From contig LXYP01000006.1 of NCBI GenBank assembly GCA_001650955.1, positions 231,244-295,243 of the forward strand: a stretch of DNA of 64,000 nt, read 5' to 3'. The stretch comes from Sphingomonadales bacterium EhC05. GTDB lineage: Bacteria > Pseudomonadota > Alphaproteobacteria > Sphingomonadales > Sphingomonadaceae. Of this stretch, positions 45,095 through 54,271 are shown in pieces. Numbering within the stretch: the first letter of the stretch is position 1; each line of letters opens with the position of its first letter. A model generated the notes under the pieces. That model saw only the letters and a program-made list of their open reading frames with translations, was not told the origin of the DNA and searched no databases. The translations under genes and the position numbers were made by a program.

Positions 45095-47878
45095 ATGGGA
45101 ATAGAAGGTCAAGAATTCGGCATTGGCACCGAAAAAGAACAGGGCCCCAGTTGGCAGAAAAAACACTGGCCGATTGACGATGCCGATGAACTGAACAGCG
45201 CGCTTGATCCCACGCAAATGGGCGTGGAAATCAAGGCCGCGGCAGTAAAATCCGGCACGTCAATGTCCGATGCCGAGGTTGCGGAAGCGGCGGAGAAATC
45301 GATCCGCGCGATGATGCTGATCCGGACCTATCGGGTGCGCGGCCATCTTGGCGCCAATCTCGATCCACTCGGCCTGTCGAAACTGCAAGAACCTGCTGAC
45401 CTGACACCGGAATTCCATGGTTTTGTAGATGCCGAAATGGACAAGCCGGTCTTTCTTGGCGGCGTGCTTGGATTTGAAACTGCGTCGATTCGCGAGATTG
45501 AGACCGTGCTTCGTGCCAATTATTGTGGTTCGGTCGGTCTCGAATATATGCATATTGCCGACACCGAGGAGCGGCGCTTTCTTCAGGACCGGATGGAGGG
45601 CAAGGATGCTGCGATCGAATTTACCCCCGAGGGCAAGAAGGCGATCCTCAACAAGGTGATCGAAGGCGAGGAATATGAAAATTTCCTCGGCAAGAAATAT
45701 GTCGGGACCAAGCGTTTTGGTCTGGATGGCGGCGAATCGATGCTGCCAGCGCTTGAGAATATCATCAAAAATGGCGGCGCCGCGGGCGTACGCGATATTG
45801 TTTATGGCATGGCCCATCGCGGGCGGCTGAACATTCTCGCCAATGTGATGGCCAAGCCATATAAAGTGATCTTCCACGAATTTTCCGGTGGTTCCTCAAA
45901 TCCTGAAGATGTCGCCGGGTCCGGCGACGTCAAATATCATCTCGGCACCTCGAGCGACCGCGAATTTGATGGCATCAACGTCCATATGTCGCTGGTCCCC
46001 AATCCATCCCATCTTGAAGCAGTCGATCCGGTCGTGCTCGGCAAGGTCCGGGCGCAGCAAGTGGCGCGGGATGATCTCGAAACCCACAAGCAGGTGCTTC
46101 CCGTCCTGATTCACGGCGATGCCGCCTTTGCCGGGCAAGGCATTGTCTGGGAATGCCTCGGTTTCTCCGGCATCCGCGGATATAATACTGGTGGCTGCAT
46201 TCACTTCGTTATCAACAACCAGATCGGCTTTACCACCAGCCCGCAATTTGCCCGCAGTTCTCCCTATCCCAGCGATGTCGCCAAAGGCGTGCAGGCGCCG
46301 ATATTCCACGTCAATGGCGATGACCCCGAAGCGGTGACCTTCGCCTGCAAGATGGCGATCGAGTTTCGCCAGCGCTTTCACCGCGATATCGTGATCGACA
46401 TGTGGTGCTATCGCCGCTTCGGTCACAATGAAGGCGACGAGCCCAGTTTCACCCAGCCGATCATGTATGCCGCGATCAAGAAACATCCCAAGGTCAGCAA
46501 GCTCTATGAGCAGCGTCTGATCGACGAAGGCGTGATCGACGCCGATTGGGGCGCGAGCACACGCAAGGCATTTTCCGACCATCTCGAGACCGAATTTCAG
46601 GCCGCATCCGACTATGAGCCTCGCAAGGCCGACTGGTTCGGCGGCCGCTGGTCCGGACTGCACGCGCCGGCCGATCCCGAAACCGCACGGCGCAATGTCG
46701 AGACCGCGATTGACGGCAAATTGTTCGACAGTCTCGGGCGCACGCTGACGACCGTGCCTCCGTCGCACAATATCCATAAGACTCTGCAGCGCGTTCTCGA
46801 TGCGAAAGCGCAGATGTTCGAAACCGGCAAAAATTTCGACTGGGCGACGGGCGAAGCTTTGGCTTATGGATCCTTGGTTTCCGAAGGCTATAATGTGCGC
46901 CTGTCTGGCCAGGACAGCGGGCGCGGGACGTTCAGCCATCGCCATGCCGTCTGGGTCGATCAGCAGTCGGAAGAAAAATATATTCCGCTGAGCACCGTCC
47001 CGCATGGCCGGTTTGAAGTTCTCGACAGCCCGTTGAGCGAATATGGTGTGCTCGGTTTTGAATATGGCTATGCCGGTGCCGACCCCAAGACGTTAGTGCT
47101 CTGGGAAGCGCAATTTGGTGATTTCGCCAATGGCGCACAGATCATGATTGATCAGTTCATTGCCAGCGGTGAAGCCAAATGGTTGCGGGCCAATGGACTG
47201 GTGATGCTGCTGCCCCATGGCTATGAAGGGCAGGGACCCGAGCATAGTTCTGCAAGGCTCGAGCGTTTTCTGCAACTCTGTGCACAGGATAATATCCAGG
47301 TCGCGAATATCACGACACCGGCCAATTATTTCCACATATTGCGCCGCCAGATGCTGCGCCCGTTCCGCAAGCCTTTGGTGATCATGACGCCCAAGTCACT
47401 GCTGCGTCACAAGATGGCGGTGTCCAGCGCCGAGAAATTCCAGGGCGAACATCATTTCATGCGGATCAAATCCGATCTCAATCCGCCGGCCGACAAAGAT
47501 GTCAGGCGGCTGGTGCTCTGTTCGGGCAAGGTCGCTTATGATCTGATCGAAGCGCGCGATGCGGCCGGGGACAAGAATACTGCGATTGTCCGGATCGAAC
47601 AGCTCTATCCCTTTCCTGGCGAACCGCTGGTGGTGCGCCTGAAGCGGATGAAAAATCTGCAGACTGTGGTTTGGGCGCAGGAAGAGCCGAAGAATAACGG
47701 CAGCTGGCATTTTGTCCGGCCCTATCTGGAAAATTGTTTGAAAGATGCTGGTCATGGCGCGGTTGATCCGGACTATGCCGGACGTGGTGCGAGCGCCTCG
47801 CCAGCAACCGGACTGGCTTCGCGGCACAAACAGCAACAGCAGCAATTGGTGGCTGATGCCTTGGGGCATGAGGGCTGA
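45095..47878 (+). CDS. sucA: 2-oxoglutarate dehydrogenase E1 component
   Basis: Thiamine diphosphate-dependent decarboxylase of the 2-oxoglutarate dehydrogenase complex, 927 residues, normal for SucA. N-terminal E2-binding region, RTYRVRGHLGANLDPLG, the GMAHRGRLNILANVM block, HLGTSSDREF, the TPP-binding LIHGDAAFAGQG and the C-terminal ARLERFLQLCAQDNIQV are seen. It has good ribosome site AAGGAAAA before the ATG. About 107 bases without a gene separate it from sucB. Confidence 0.97.
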   Translation: MGIEGQEFGIGTEKEQGPSWQKKHWPIDDADELNSALDPTQMGVEIKAAAVKSGTSMSDAEVAEAAEKSIRAMMLIRTYRVRGHLGANLDPLGLSKLQEPADLTPEFHGFVDAEMDKPVFLGGVLGFETASIREIETVLRANYCGSVGLEYMHIADTEERRFLQDRMEGKDAAIEFTPEGKKAILNKVIEGEEYENFLGKKYVGTKRFGLDGGESMLPALENIIKNGGAAGVRDIVYGMAHRGRLNILANVMAKPYKVIFHEFSGGSSNPEDVAGSGDVKYHLGTSSDREFDGINVHMSLVPNPSHLEAVDPVVLGKVRAQQVARDDLETHKQVLPVLIHGDAAFAGQGIVWECLGFSGIRGYNTGGCIHFVINNQIGFTTSPQFARSSPYPSDVAKGVQAPIFHVNGDDPEAVTFACKMAIEFRQRFHRDIVIDMWCYRRFGHNEGDEPSFTQPIMYAAIKKHPKVSKLYEQRLIDEGVIDADWGASTRKAFSDHLETEFQAASDYEPRKADWFGGRWSGLHAPADPETARRNVETAIDGKLFDSLGRTLTTVPPSHNIHKTLQRVLDAKAQMFETGKNFDWATGEALAYGSLVSEGYNVRLSGQDSGRGTFSHRHAVWVDQQSEEKYIPLSTVPHGRFEVLDSPLSEYGVLGFEYGYAGADPKTLVLWEAQFGDFANGAQIMIDQFIASGEAKWLRANGLVMLLPHGYEGQGPEHSSARLERFLQLCAQDNIQVANITTPANYFHILRRQMLRPFRKPLVIMTPKSLLRHKMAVSSAEKFQGEHHFMRIKSDLNPPADKDVRRLVLCSGKVAYDLIEARDAAGDKNTAIVRIEQLYPFPGEPLVVRLKRMKNLQTVVWAQEEPKNNGSWHFVRPYLENCLKDAGHGAVDPDYAGRGASASPATGLASRHKQQQQQLVADALGHEG

Positions 47879-47985
47879 TTTGGGACGAATGGGCGCTGCA
47901 TTTGATGCGGCGCTTGGAACGATGACGAATGACATCCAAGACGGCTCCGCATCATATGCCGGGCCAAAGGTTGATAGGATAGAAA

Positions 47986-49221
47986 ATGGCAACAGAAGTA
48001 AAAGTTCCGGTTCTGGGTGAATCAATCACCGAAGCGACGCTCGGCGAATGGCTGAAACAGCCCGGTGATGCAGTGGCTATGGATGAACCGATCGCAAGCC
48101 TCGAAACCGACAAGGTCGCGCTGGAAGTGCCTGCGCCGGAAGCCGGCGTGATGGGCGCGCAGATCGTATCGGTTGGCGATACCGTGGAAGTCGGCGCGGT
48201 GATCACGACGATCGAGGCGGGAAGCGGCGGATCGGCTGCGAAGGCAACAGCTGCTCCGGCGGCGGCAAAAGCCGATGCACCGGTCGAGGAGCCCGCGTCG
48301 TCGGTGACCCTGTCTCCCGCAGTGCGGCGTCTCGTGCTCGAACATGGTGTCGATCCCAGCAAGATCAGCGGCACCGGTAAAGATGGCCGTCTGACCAAGG
48401 ATGACGTGGTCAAATATGTCAAATCAGGCGGCACGAAGGAAGACGTGCTCGCCGAAAAAGGCAGCGCATCAGCGGCCGATGTCCATCCGCTCAGCGCGGC
48501 CTCAGCGGTCGCCACGGGCAATCGCAACGAAGAACGTGTTCGCATGACCCGCCTCCGCCAGACCGTCGCCAAGCGGCTGAAGTCGGCGCAGGATACCGCT
48601 GCCTTGCTGACAACATTTAACGATGTCGATATGACCGCAGTGATCGAAACGCGGAAGAAATATAAGGACCTTTTCGCCAAGAAACATGGCGTGAAGCTGG
48701 GCTTCATGGGCTTTTTCGCCAAGGCGGCCTGTCTCGCCCTGAAAGACGTGCCTGCGGTCAATGCGCAGATTGATGGCGATGAAATCGTCTATCATGATTA
48801 TGTCGATATTTCGGTTGCGGTCAGCGCGCCCAATGGCCTGGTTGTCCCGGTCATTCGCAATGCCGAGCAGATGAGCTTTGCCGATGTCGAGAATACGATT
48901 GGTGATTTTGGCAAGCGCGCCAAAGAGGGCACGATGACCATGGCGGATATGAAGGGCGGAACCTTCACCATCTCCAATGGCGGCGTGTTCGGCTCGCTGA
49001 TGTCGACCCCCATCATCAACCCGCCACAGTCTGCCGTGCTGGGATTGCACCGGATTGAAGACCGCGCCGTGGTGGTCAATGGCGAGGTGGTTGTCCGCCC
49101 GATGATGTATTTGGCGCTCAGCTATGATCACCGTCTGATCGACGGGCGTGAGGCGGTGCTCTTCCTGGTCCGGATCAAGGAAGCGATCGAGGATCCGACA
49201 CGGCTTTTGATTGATTTGTAA
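47986..49221 (+). CDS. sucB: Dihydrolipoyllysine-residue succinyltransferase (E2)
   Basis: E2 core of the 2-oxoglutarate dehydrogenase complex, 411 residues. One N-terminal lipoyl domain with the lipoylated Lys in [16 protein letters not shown] (near residue 43), an Ala-rich linker, an E3-binding domain around residues 106-145 ([19 protein letters not shown]), and the catalytic domain ending in [16 protein letters not shown] with the active His and Asp. Succinyl specificity is inferred from the sucA neighbour and the single lipoyl domain. Confidence 0.96.
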   Translation: MATEVKVPVLGESITEATLGEWLKQPGDAVAMDEPIASLETDKVALEVPAPEAGVMGAQIVSVGDTVEVGAVITTIEAGSGGSAAKATAAPAAAKADAPVEEPASSVTLSPAVRRLVLEHGVDPSKISGTGKDGRLTKDDVVKYVKSGGTKEDVLAEKGSASAADVHPLSAASAVATGNRNEERVRMTRLRQTVAKRLKSAQDTAALLTTFNDVDMTAVIETRKKYKDLFAKKHGVKLGFMGFFAKAACLALKDVPAVNAQIDGDEIVYHDYVDISVAVSAPNGLVVPVIRNAEQMSFADVENTIGDFGKRAKEGTMTMADMKGGTFTISNGGVFGSLMSTPIINPPQSAVLGLHRIEDRAVVVNGEVVVRPMMYLALSYDHRLIDGREAVLFLVRIKEAIEDPTRLLIDL

Positions 49222-49235
49222 ACAGAGACGCCAAC

Positions 49236-49306
49236 GCTCGTCATGCTGGCTTGCGATAGCAATCAGTATCTCGGGAGATCCGGAAACAGGTTCGGGATGG
49301 CGAGGT
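49236..49306. repeat. Degenerate inverted REP-like pair between sucB and lpd
   Basis: CGTCATGCTGGCTTG on the left and GATCCGGAAACAGGTTCGGGAT plus GGCG on the right are facing, imperfect copies of the same kind of palindrome as those near ruvB (GAAAC core, TTC-GGGATG-type arm, outward CG-T-A ends). It is not exact, so membership is tentative. Confidence 0.4.
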
Positions 49307-49317
49307 GAGAGATAGAT

Positions 49318-50724
49318 ATGACCGACAATTTTGACTATGATGTTTTGGTAATCGGCTCCGGCCCCGGCGGCTATGTCGCGGCGATCCGGGCGGCACAGCT
49401 CGGCTTGAAAACCGCTTGCGTGGAGAGCCGCGAGACCCTCGGCGGGACCTGCCTGAATGTCGGGTGCATCCCGTCCAAGGCGATGCTCCATGCGTCGGAA
49501 CTTTATCATGAAGCCCATAGCGGCGCGCTCGAGAAATTCGGCATCAAGCTGACCGGAGCGAAGCTCGACCTCAAGCAGATGCACGCAGAAAAATCCAAGG
49601 CCGTCGAAGAGCTCACCGGCGGGATTGCCTTTCTGTTCAAGAAGAACAAGGTCGACTGGCTGCAGGGCCGCGGCGCGTTTGAAAGCGCGAACAGAGTCAA
49701 GGTCGGCGACAAAAGTTACACCGCCAAGAATATCATCATCGCGACCGGCTCATCGGTGACCCCGCTGCCGGGTATCGATATCGACAATGAAAAGCATATC
49801 GTCGTCGACAGCACTGGCGCGCTCGAGCTGCCGAAAGTGCCTGGCCATATGGTGGTGATCGGTGGCGGCGTGATCGGGCTGGAACTCGGCTCGGTCTGGC
49901 TGCGGCTTGGCGCAAAAGTCACGGTTGTCGAATATCTCGACAAGATATTGCCCGGCATGGATGGCGATATTCGCAAGGATAGCGCGCGGATTTTCAAGAA
50001 GCAGGGCTTTGCCATCAAGACCGGAACCAAAGTCACCGGCTGCGCCGTCAAGGGCAAGAAAGCGACGCTCACCATGGAGCCGGCGAAAGGCGGAGATAGC
50101 GAAACAATCGACGCGGACGTCGTGCTGGTGGCGATTGGCCGCAAGCCCAATACCGATGGTCTGGCACTCGACAAGGCTGGTCTCACCGCCAATGCGCGCG
50201 GTCAGATTGAAGTCGGTCATGATTTCCAGACGTCGGTACCCGGCGTCTATGCGATTGGCGATGTCACGCCCGGCCCGATGCTCGCCCACAAGGCCGAGGA
50301 TGAAGGCATTGCCGCAGCAGAATTTATCGCCGGCCAGCAAGGCATTGTGAATCACGATCTGATTCCCGGCGTGGTCTACACCTATCCCGAAATCGCCAGT
50401 ATCGGCAAGACCGAGGAAGAGGTGAAGGAAAGCGGCACAGCATATAAGGTCGGCAAATTCCCGTTTGCCGGGAACAGCCGCGCCAAGACCAATCGTGACA
50501 CAGATGGCTATGTCAAGATCATCGCCGATGCCGAAACCGACCGGGTGCTCGGCACCCATATCATTTCTTCGCTCGCGGGAACCCTGATCGCGCAAGTCAC
50601 GCAGGCAATGGAATTTGGCGCGACGTCCGAGGATATCGCTTATACCTGCCACGCCCACCCAACGCATAGCGAAGCGGTCAAAGAAGCGGCAATGGCAGTG
50701 CAGGGCAAGCCGATCCATATGTGA
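49318..50724 (+). CDS. lpd: Dihydrolipoyl dehydrogenase (E3)
   Basis: A 468-residue flavoprotein disulfide reductase that reoxidises dihydrolipoamide with NAD. FAD-binding VIGSGPGGYVAAIRAAQLG, redox disulfide GGTCLNVGCIPSKAM, NAD-binding VIGGGVIGLELGSVW and the C-terminal catalytic His-Glu in CHAHPTHSEAVKEAA are intact. It closes the sucA-sucB-lpd set and serves the 2-oxoglutarate and possibly other dehydrogenase complexes. Confidence 0.97.
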   Translation: MTDNFDYDVLVIGSGPGGYVAAIRAAQLGLKTACVESRETLGGTCLNVGCIPSKAMLHASELYHEAHSGALEKFGIKLTGAKLDLKQMHAEKSKAVEELTGGIAFLFKKNKVDWLQGRGAFESANRVKVGDKSYTAKNIIIATGSSVTPLPGIDIDNEKHIVVDSTGALELPKVPGHMVVIGGGVIGLELGSVWLRLGAKVTVVEYLDKILPGMDGDIRKDSARIFKKQGFAIKTGTKVTGCAVKGKKATLTMEPAKGGDSETIDADVVLVAIGRKPNTDGLALDKAGLTANARGQIEVGHDFQTSVPGVYAIGDVTPGPMLAHKAEDEGIAAAEFIAGQQGIVNHDLIPGVVYTYPEIASIGKTEEEVKESGTAYKVGKFPFAGNSRAKTNRDTDGYVKIIADAETDRVLGTHIISSLAGTLIAQVTQAMEFGATSEDIAYTCHAHPTHSEAVKEAAMAVQGKPIHM

Positions 50725-50736
50725 GCTGACTATTTG

Positions 50737-51582
50737 ATGAAAATTCCACTTCGCATTCGAGAATTGACCGGATGCGGATTGGCTGTGGCGGCGGGATTGG
50801 TCTTCATGGCTATGGGTGGCGCACCATCCCGGTTTCTTGTCGTCAATGCCGCGACATTATTTACCGTGGGCATATTCGTTTGGATGATGCCTCCAGTCGC
50901 CGGCGACAAGACGCGATTGATCATCATGATATCGATCATCGGATTGATGGCTTTGACCCTGATCAGCGGGATCGAGGCAAATGACGTCCGGCGATGGCTG
51001 CCGCTCGGGTCATTGCGGCTGCATGCCGGCATGTTGCTGCTTCCTGCGTTCAGTGTTCTTGTCCAAAATATTACCAGGCCTATCGCTTTGATATCAACGA
51101 CCGTCATCGCCCTGACGATCATGCTGCAGCCCGATTTTGCCAGCGCTTTGGCTTTGGCTCTGTCTATGACGGTCATGGCGCTTTTGCATCGTGACTTCTG
51201 GTCGGTCTTTGCAGCGGTCATTTCGATCGCGGCATTGGTCAGCACCTATTTCAACATGGTTCAATTGCCGCCCGTGGCCTTTGTGGAGGCCGTCATCACA
51301 GATGCCTGGTCCACCCATCCAATAGGCGCAATCGCTCTCACAATTCCCTTAATTCTGGCCATCATATGGCCATTGCTTGTGGAGAAATTTACCGGTCAGG
51401 CCTGTCAAACTGCGCGTTTGCTATTTGCCGCATGCATCCTCGGTTTTGCGATCGCATCCTTTGTTGGACCCTATCCGGTTCCATTATTGGGCTATGGCGC
51501 ATCGCCAATAATGGGATATGGATTCGCAATTGCACTGTTTAAGACTATCCCGGGTTCGCAAATGAAAGTTAACGTCAGTTAA
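50737..51582 (+). CDS. Putative SEDS-like (FtsW/RodA-related) membrane protein
   Basis: A 281-residue membrane protein with eight or nine hydrophobic segments. NDVRRWLPLGSLRLHAGMLLLP and LQPDFASALALAL resemble the GVRRWL...PSE and QPDFG segments of FtsW/RodA/SpoVE glycosyltransferases, and GYGASPIMGYGFA resembles their late GGSS-like loop. It is shorter than true SEDS proteins (about 370-400 residues) and lacks their Asp-containing active loop in recognisable form. Recognition is weak. It could be a degenerate or specialised relative. An in-frame TTG at 50734 is an alternative start. Confidence 0.45.
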   Translation: MKIPLRIRELTGCGLAVAAGLVFMAMGGAPSRFLVVNAATLFTVGIFVWMMPPVAGDKTRLIIMISIIGLMALTLISGIEANDVRRWLPLGSLRLHAGMLLLPAFSVLVQNITRPIALISTTVIALTIMLQPDFASALALALSMTVMALLHRDFWSVFAAVISIAALVSTYFNMVQLPPVAFVEAVITDAWSTHPIGAIALTIPLILAIIWPLLVEKFTGQACQTARLLFAACILGFAIASFVGPYPVPLLGYGASPIMGYGFAIALFKTIPGSQMKVNVS

Positions 51583-51593
51583 AAGGATTGATC

Positions 51594-52925
51594 ATGGTAG
51601 TAGCGCATTTGACCGATGAACAAACGGCCACCAAGCTGGCCGCTGTCATCGCTTCCGGAAAGCTCACGGCCGTCGAAGCCACCGAGGCAGCCATTGCCCG
51701 GATTGAAGAACAGGATGTCTCGATCAACGCGGTTGTCGTTCGCGACTTCGATCGGGCAAGGCAGCAAGCGCGCGATGCCGATGCGCGGCTGGCGAAGGGA
51801 GACAGCGCTCCGTTGCTCGGCGTGCCGATGACCGTGAAAGAAAGTTTCAACATCGCTGGCCTGCAAACCTGTTGGGGTGTCGAGGCCGCTGCAGGCAATA
51901 TCGCCGACGAAGATTCCGCCGTGGTCAAACGGCTCAAGGCAGCAGGCGCGGTCATTCTCGGCAAGACCAATATCCCGCCGATGCTGACCGACTGGTTCGC
52001 CGAAAATCCGGTCTATGGCCGGACCAACAATCCGCATGATCTGGCCCGGTCACCGGGCGGCTCCTCCGGCGGCGCGGCAGCAGCGGTCGCCAGCGGCATG
52101 GTCCCGGTCGACTATGGCAGTGATATTGGCGGATCGATCCGGGTCCCGGCCCACTATTGCGGTGTCTGGGGGCTGAAGCCAACATACGGGATCATCAGCA
52201 AAGAGGGTCATTTTCCGCCGGGCATCAAAGAAGGCGCAGAAGGCGCACTGTCAGTGGTCGGACCGTTGGCGCGTAGCGCCGATGATCTTGAATTGCTGTT
52301 TGAGGCGACGATCGACCGGTCCTTGCCAAAGGCCACCACAGCCTTGAGCCAATCGCGGATATTGCTCGTCCTCGATCATCCTTCGGTTGCGCTGGAGGAT
52401 GCGATGCGCCGGCAAATTGAGGATGTCGCCGCAGCGCTCGAAGATGCGGGCGCGGAAATCAGCAGAGAGAGCGATCTGCTCCCGGATCTGGAAAAACAGC
52501 ATCACAATTATATGCGCATGTTGAATGTTGCCGTCACCGCGGGCGCGCCGCGACCGGATGGCAGCGAAGTGACGGTGCGCGAGTGGCTGCGAATGGGCGA
52601 TGCGCAGGCCCGTAACCAGCGCCAATGGCGCGCGCTGTTCGCCGAATTTGATTATATGCTGGCGCCGGTTTCCAGCACCCCAGCCTTTGTCCATGACACC
52701 AGGCCCATGAAGGACCGGCAATTGATGATCAACGGCGCGCCAGATCGCTTTGCCGGGCAATTGGCCTGGGCCGGATTGGTGACCTACCCCGGTCTGCCCG
52801 CGACGGTGCTGCCGATTGGCTCAGTTGATGGTCTCCCGGTGGGTTTGCAAGTCGTTGCGGACCAATATCAGGACCATAAAACTATCGATGGCGCTCGTCA
52901 GATCGAGGCGTTATTGGGCGGCTGA
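51594..52925 (+). CDS. Amidase (amidase signature family)
   Basis: A 443-residue amidase signature enzyme. The catalytic triad is Lys in PMTVKESFNIAG (near residue 83), the cis-Ser in the GGSSGGAAAAVASG block and the nucleophilic Ser of GSDIGGSIRVPAHYCG. Such enzymes hydrolyse varied carboxamides in the cytoplasm; this is not clearly GatA, since no gatB or gatC is near. ATG at 51594 has AGGA about 8 bases upstream, so the codons before it are left out. Confidence 0.9.
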   Translation: MVVAHLTDEQTATKLAAVIASGKLTAVEATEAAIARIEEQDVSINAVVVRDFDRARQQARDADARLAKGDSAPLLGVPMTVKESFNIAGLQTCWGVEAAAGNIADEDSAVVKRLKAAGAVILGKTNIPPMLTDWFAENPVYGRTNNPHDLARSPGGSSGGAAAAVASGMVPVDYGSDIGGSIRVPAHYCGVWGLKPTYGIISKEGHFPPGIKEGAEGALSVVGPLARSADDLELLFEATIDRSLPKATTALSQSRILLVLDHPSVALEDAMRRQIEDVAAALEDAGAEISRESDLLPDLEKQHHNYMRMLNVAVTAGAPRPDGSEVTVREWLRMGDAQARNQRQWRALFAEFDYMLAPVSSTPAFVHDTRPMKDRQLMINGAPDRFAGQLAWAGLVTYPGLPATVLPIGSVDGLPVGLQVVADQYQDHKTIDGARQIEALLGG

Positions 52926-52949
52926 ATGCGAAGCTGAGAGACTCGACCC

Positions 52950-53642
52950 ATGGCGACCAAACACGGAAATTTCTTCAAATGGCACATCTGGCTCGGTTGG
53001 CTGATCGGGGTTCCGCTGATCCTGTGGACGGCTTCTGGACTGTTCATGGTTGCCCGACCGATTGAAGAAGTGCGCGGTCAGCATCTGCGGGCAGAAGTCC
53101 ATAATGCGGCCATGGCTTATGAAAATATCGTCATGTTTGCCGACGATGGTAATGCCGTCACCGGCGCGCGGTTGATCGCGCAAGGCGATAGCCTGGTCTG
53201 GATTGTCAATTATCTGGATGGTGAGATTGCGCGCTATGACGCGGTTACCGGCGAGGCCATGCAAAAGCTGGATCGCCAGGCGGCACAGCAAGCAGCGGAT
53301 GCGCTCTATCTACCGGACGAGACTATCCGCAGCACCCGTTATTTTTCTGCCGAAAATACACCGTCTGATTTGCGCCGCGAAAAAGCCTCCTGGCAAGTGC
53401 ATTTCGCCGATGGCACCAATGTCTATATCGATGCGGTGACCGGTGAAACACTCGCAGTGCGTACGCGATTCTGGCGCGCGTTTGACTTTATGTGGGGGCT
53501 TCACATCATGGACTTGCAAGCGCGGGAAGATACGAGTCATCCGATATTGATCGGCTCTGCAGCCCTTGCTCTGTTCGGCTCGATTCTGGGCTTCATCATG
53601 TTATTTACCCGGCGGGGACGCAAGCACAGGACCGCCACTTGA
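52950..53642 (+). CDS. PepSY domain-containing membrane protein
   Basis: A 230-residue protein with an N-terminal helix (WLGWLIGVPLILWTASGLFMV), a periplasmic part with PepSY-like pattern (VHFADGTNVYIDAVTGETLA, residues about 150-170) and a C-terminal helix (ILIGSAALALFGSILGFIMLF) followed by a basic tail. Related PepSY-TM proteins reduce or ferry ferric complexes, or control peptidases; this one cannot be assigned. Its TGA overlaps the TTG of the next gene. Confidence 0.82.
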   Translation: MATKHGNFFKWHIWLGWLIGVPLILWTASGLFMVARPIEEVRGQHLRAEVHNAAMAYENIVMFADDGNAVTGARLIAQGDSLVWIVNYLDGEIARYDAVTGEAMQKLDRQAAQQAADALYLPDETIRSTRYFSAENTPSDLRREKASWQVHFADGTNVYIDAVTGETLAVRTRFWRAFDFMWGLHIMDLQAREDTSHPILIGSAALALFGSILGFIMLFTRRGRKHRTAT

Positions 53643-54271
53643 ACGCCGCGACTCTGTATAGCGCGTTGAGCTGGCTCGATCTGTTCGGGATTGGGGTATT
53701 TGCGATATCCGGTGCTTTGGTCGCCGCTCGCAATGGCCAGACGCTGGTCACATTCGCGTTTTTTGCGCTGGTCACTGGCGTCGGCGGCGGCACGGTGCGT
53801 GACCTGTTGATCGGCGCGCCGGTCTTCTGGGTGCAGGATTCGCGCGTGCCGATATTATGTCTGGCGATCGCCTTGCTGATCTGGATCACACCGGTCAAAT
53901 TCTGGCGGCCGGCAGCGGTGGATTGGTTCGATGCGATCGGGCTCGCGGCTTATTCCGTCTTTGGTGCGGCCAAGGCGATGCAGCTCGGTATCGACCCTGT
54001 GCCTGCCGCCATCATGGGGGTGATTACCGCTAGTGTCGGCGGCGTCATCCGCGACCTCATATCCGGAGAGCCATCGATCATCGTCCGCCCCGAACTTTAC
54101 GTGACCGCAGGCGCCTTGTCGGCATTTACCTTTGTTCTGCTCGCACAAACCGGAATGCCCGGCATATTGGCCGCATTGATCGCCTTTGTTGCCGGTTTCA
54201 TTCTCCGCGCTCTGGCGATCATCAAGGGGCTATCACTGCCTGCCTATCGCGGTGCGGGCAGCGGCGAATAG
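53639..54271 (+). CDS. Trimeric intracellular cation (TRIC)-type channel, UPF0126
   Basis: A 210-residue, seven-helix membrane protein built from two inverted three-helix repeats, each with a glycine-rich kink followed by an Arg-Asp: TGVGGGTVRDLLIGAP and SVGGVIRDLISGEP. This is the YadS/TRIC channel pattern (monovalent cation channel; a glycine-transporting role is also known for relatives). Start TTG at 53639 overlaps the PepSY stop (TTGA). Its 3' end overlaps that of sppA on the other strand by 28 bases. Confidence 0.88.
   Translation: MNAATLYSALSWLDLFGIGVFAISGALVAARNGQTLVTFAFFALVTGVGGGTVRDLLIGAPVFWVQDSRVPILCLAIALLIWITPVKFWRPAAVDWFDAIGLAAYSVFGAAKAMQLGIDPVPAAIMGVITASVGGVIRDLISGEPSIIVRPELYVTAGALSAFTFVLLAQTGMPGILAALIAFVAGFILRALAIIKGLSLPAYRGAGSGE

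Noticed and set aside
45896-47005. 369-codon frame antisense to sucA
   Set aside because: Shadow of a strongly conserved gene; no recognisable protein family.
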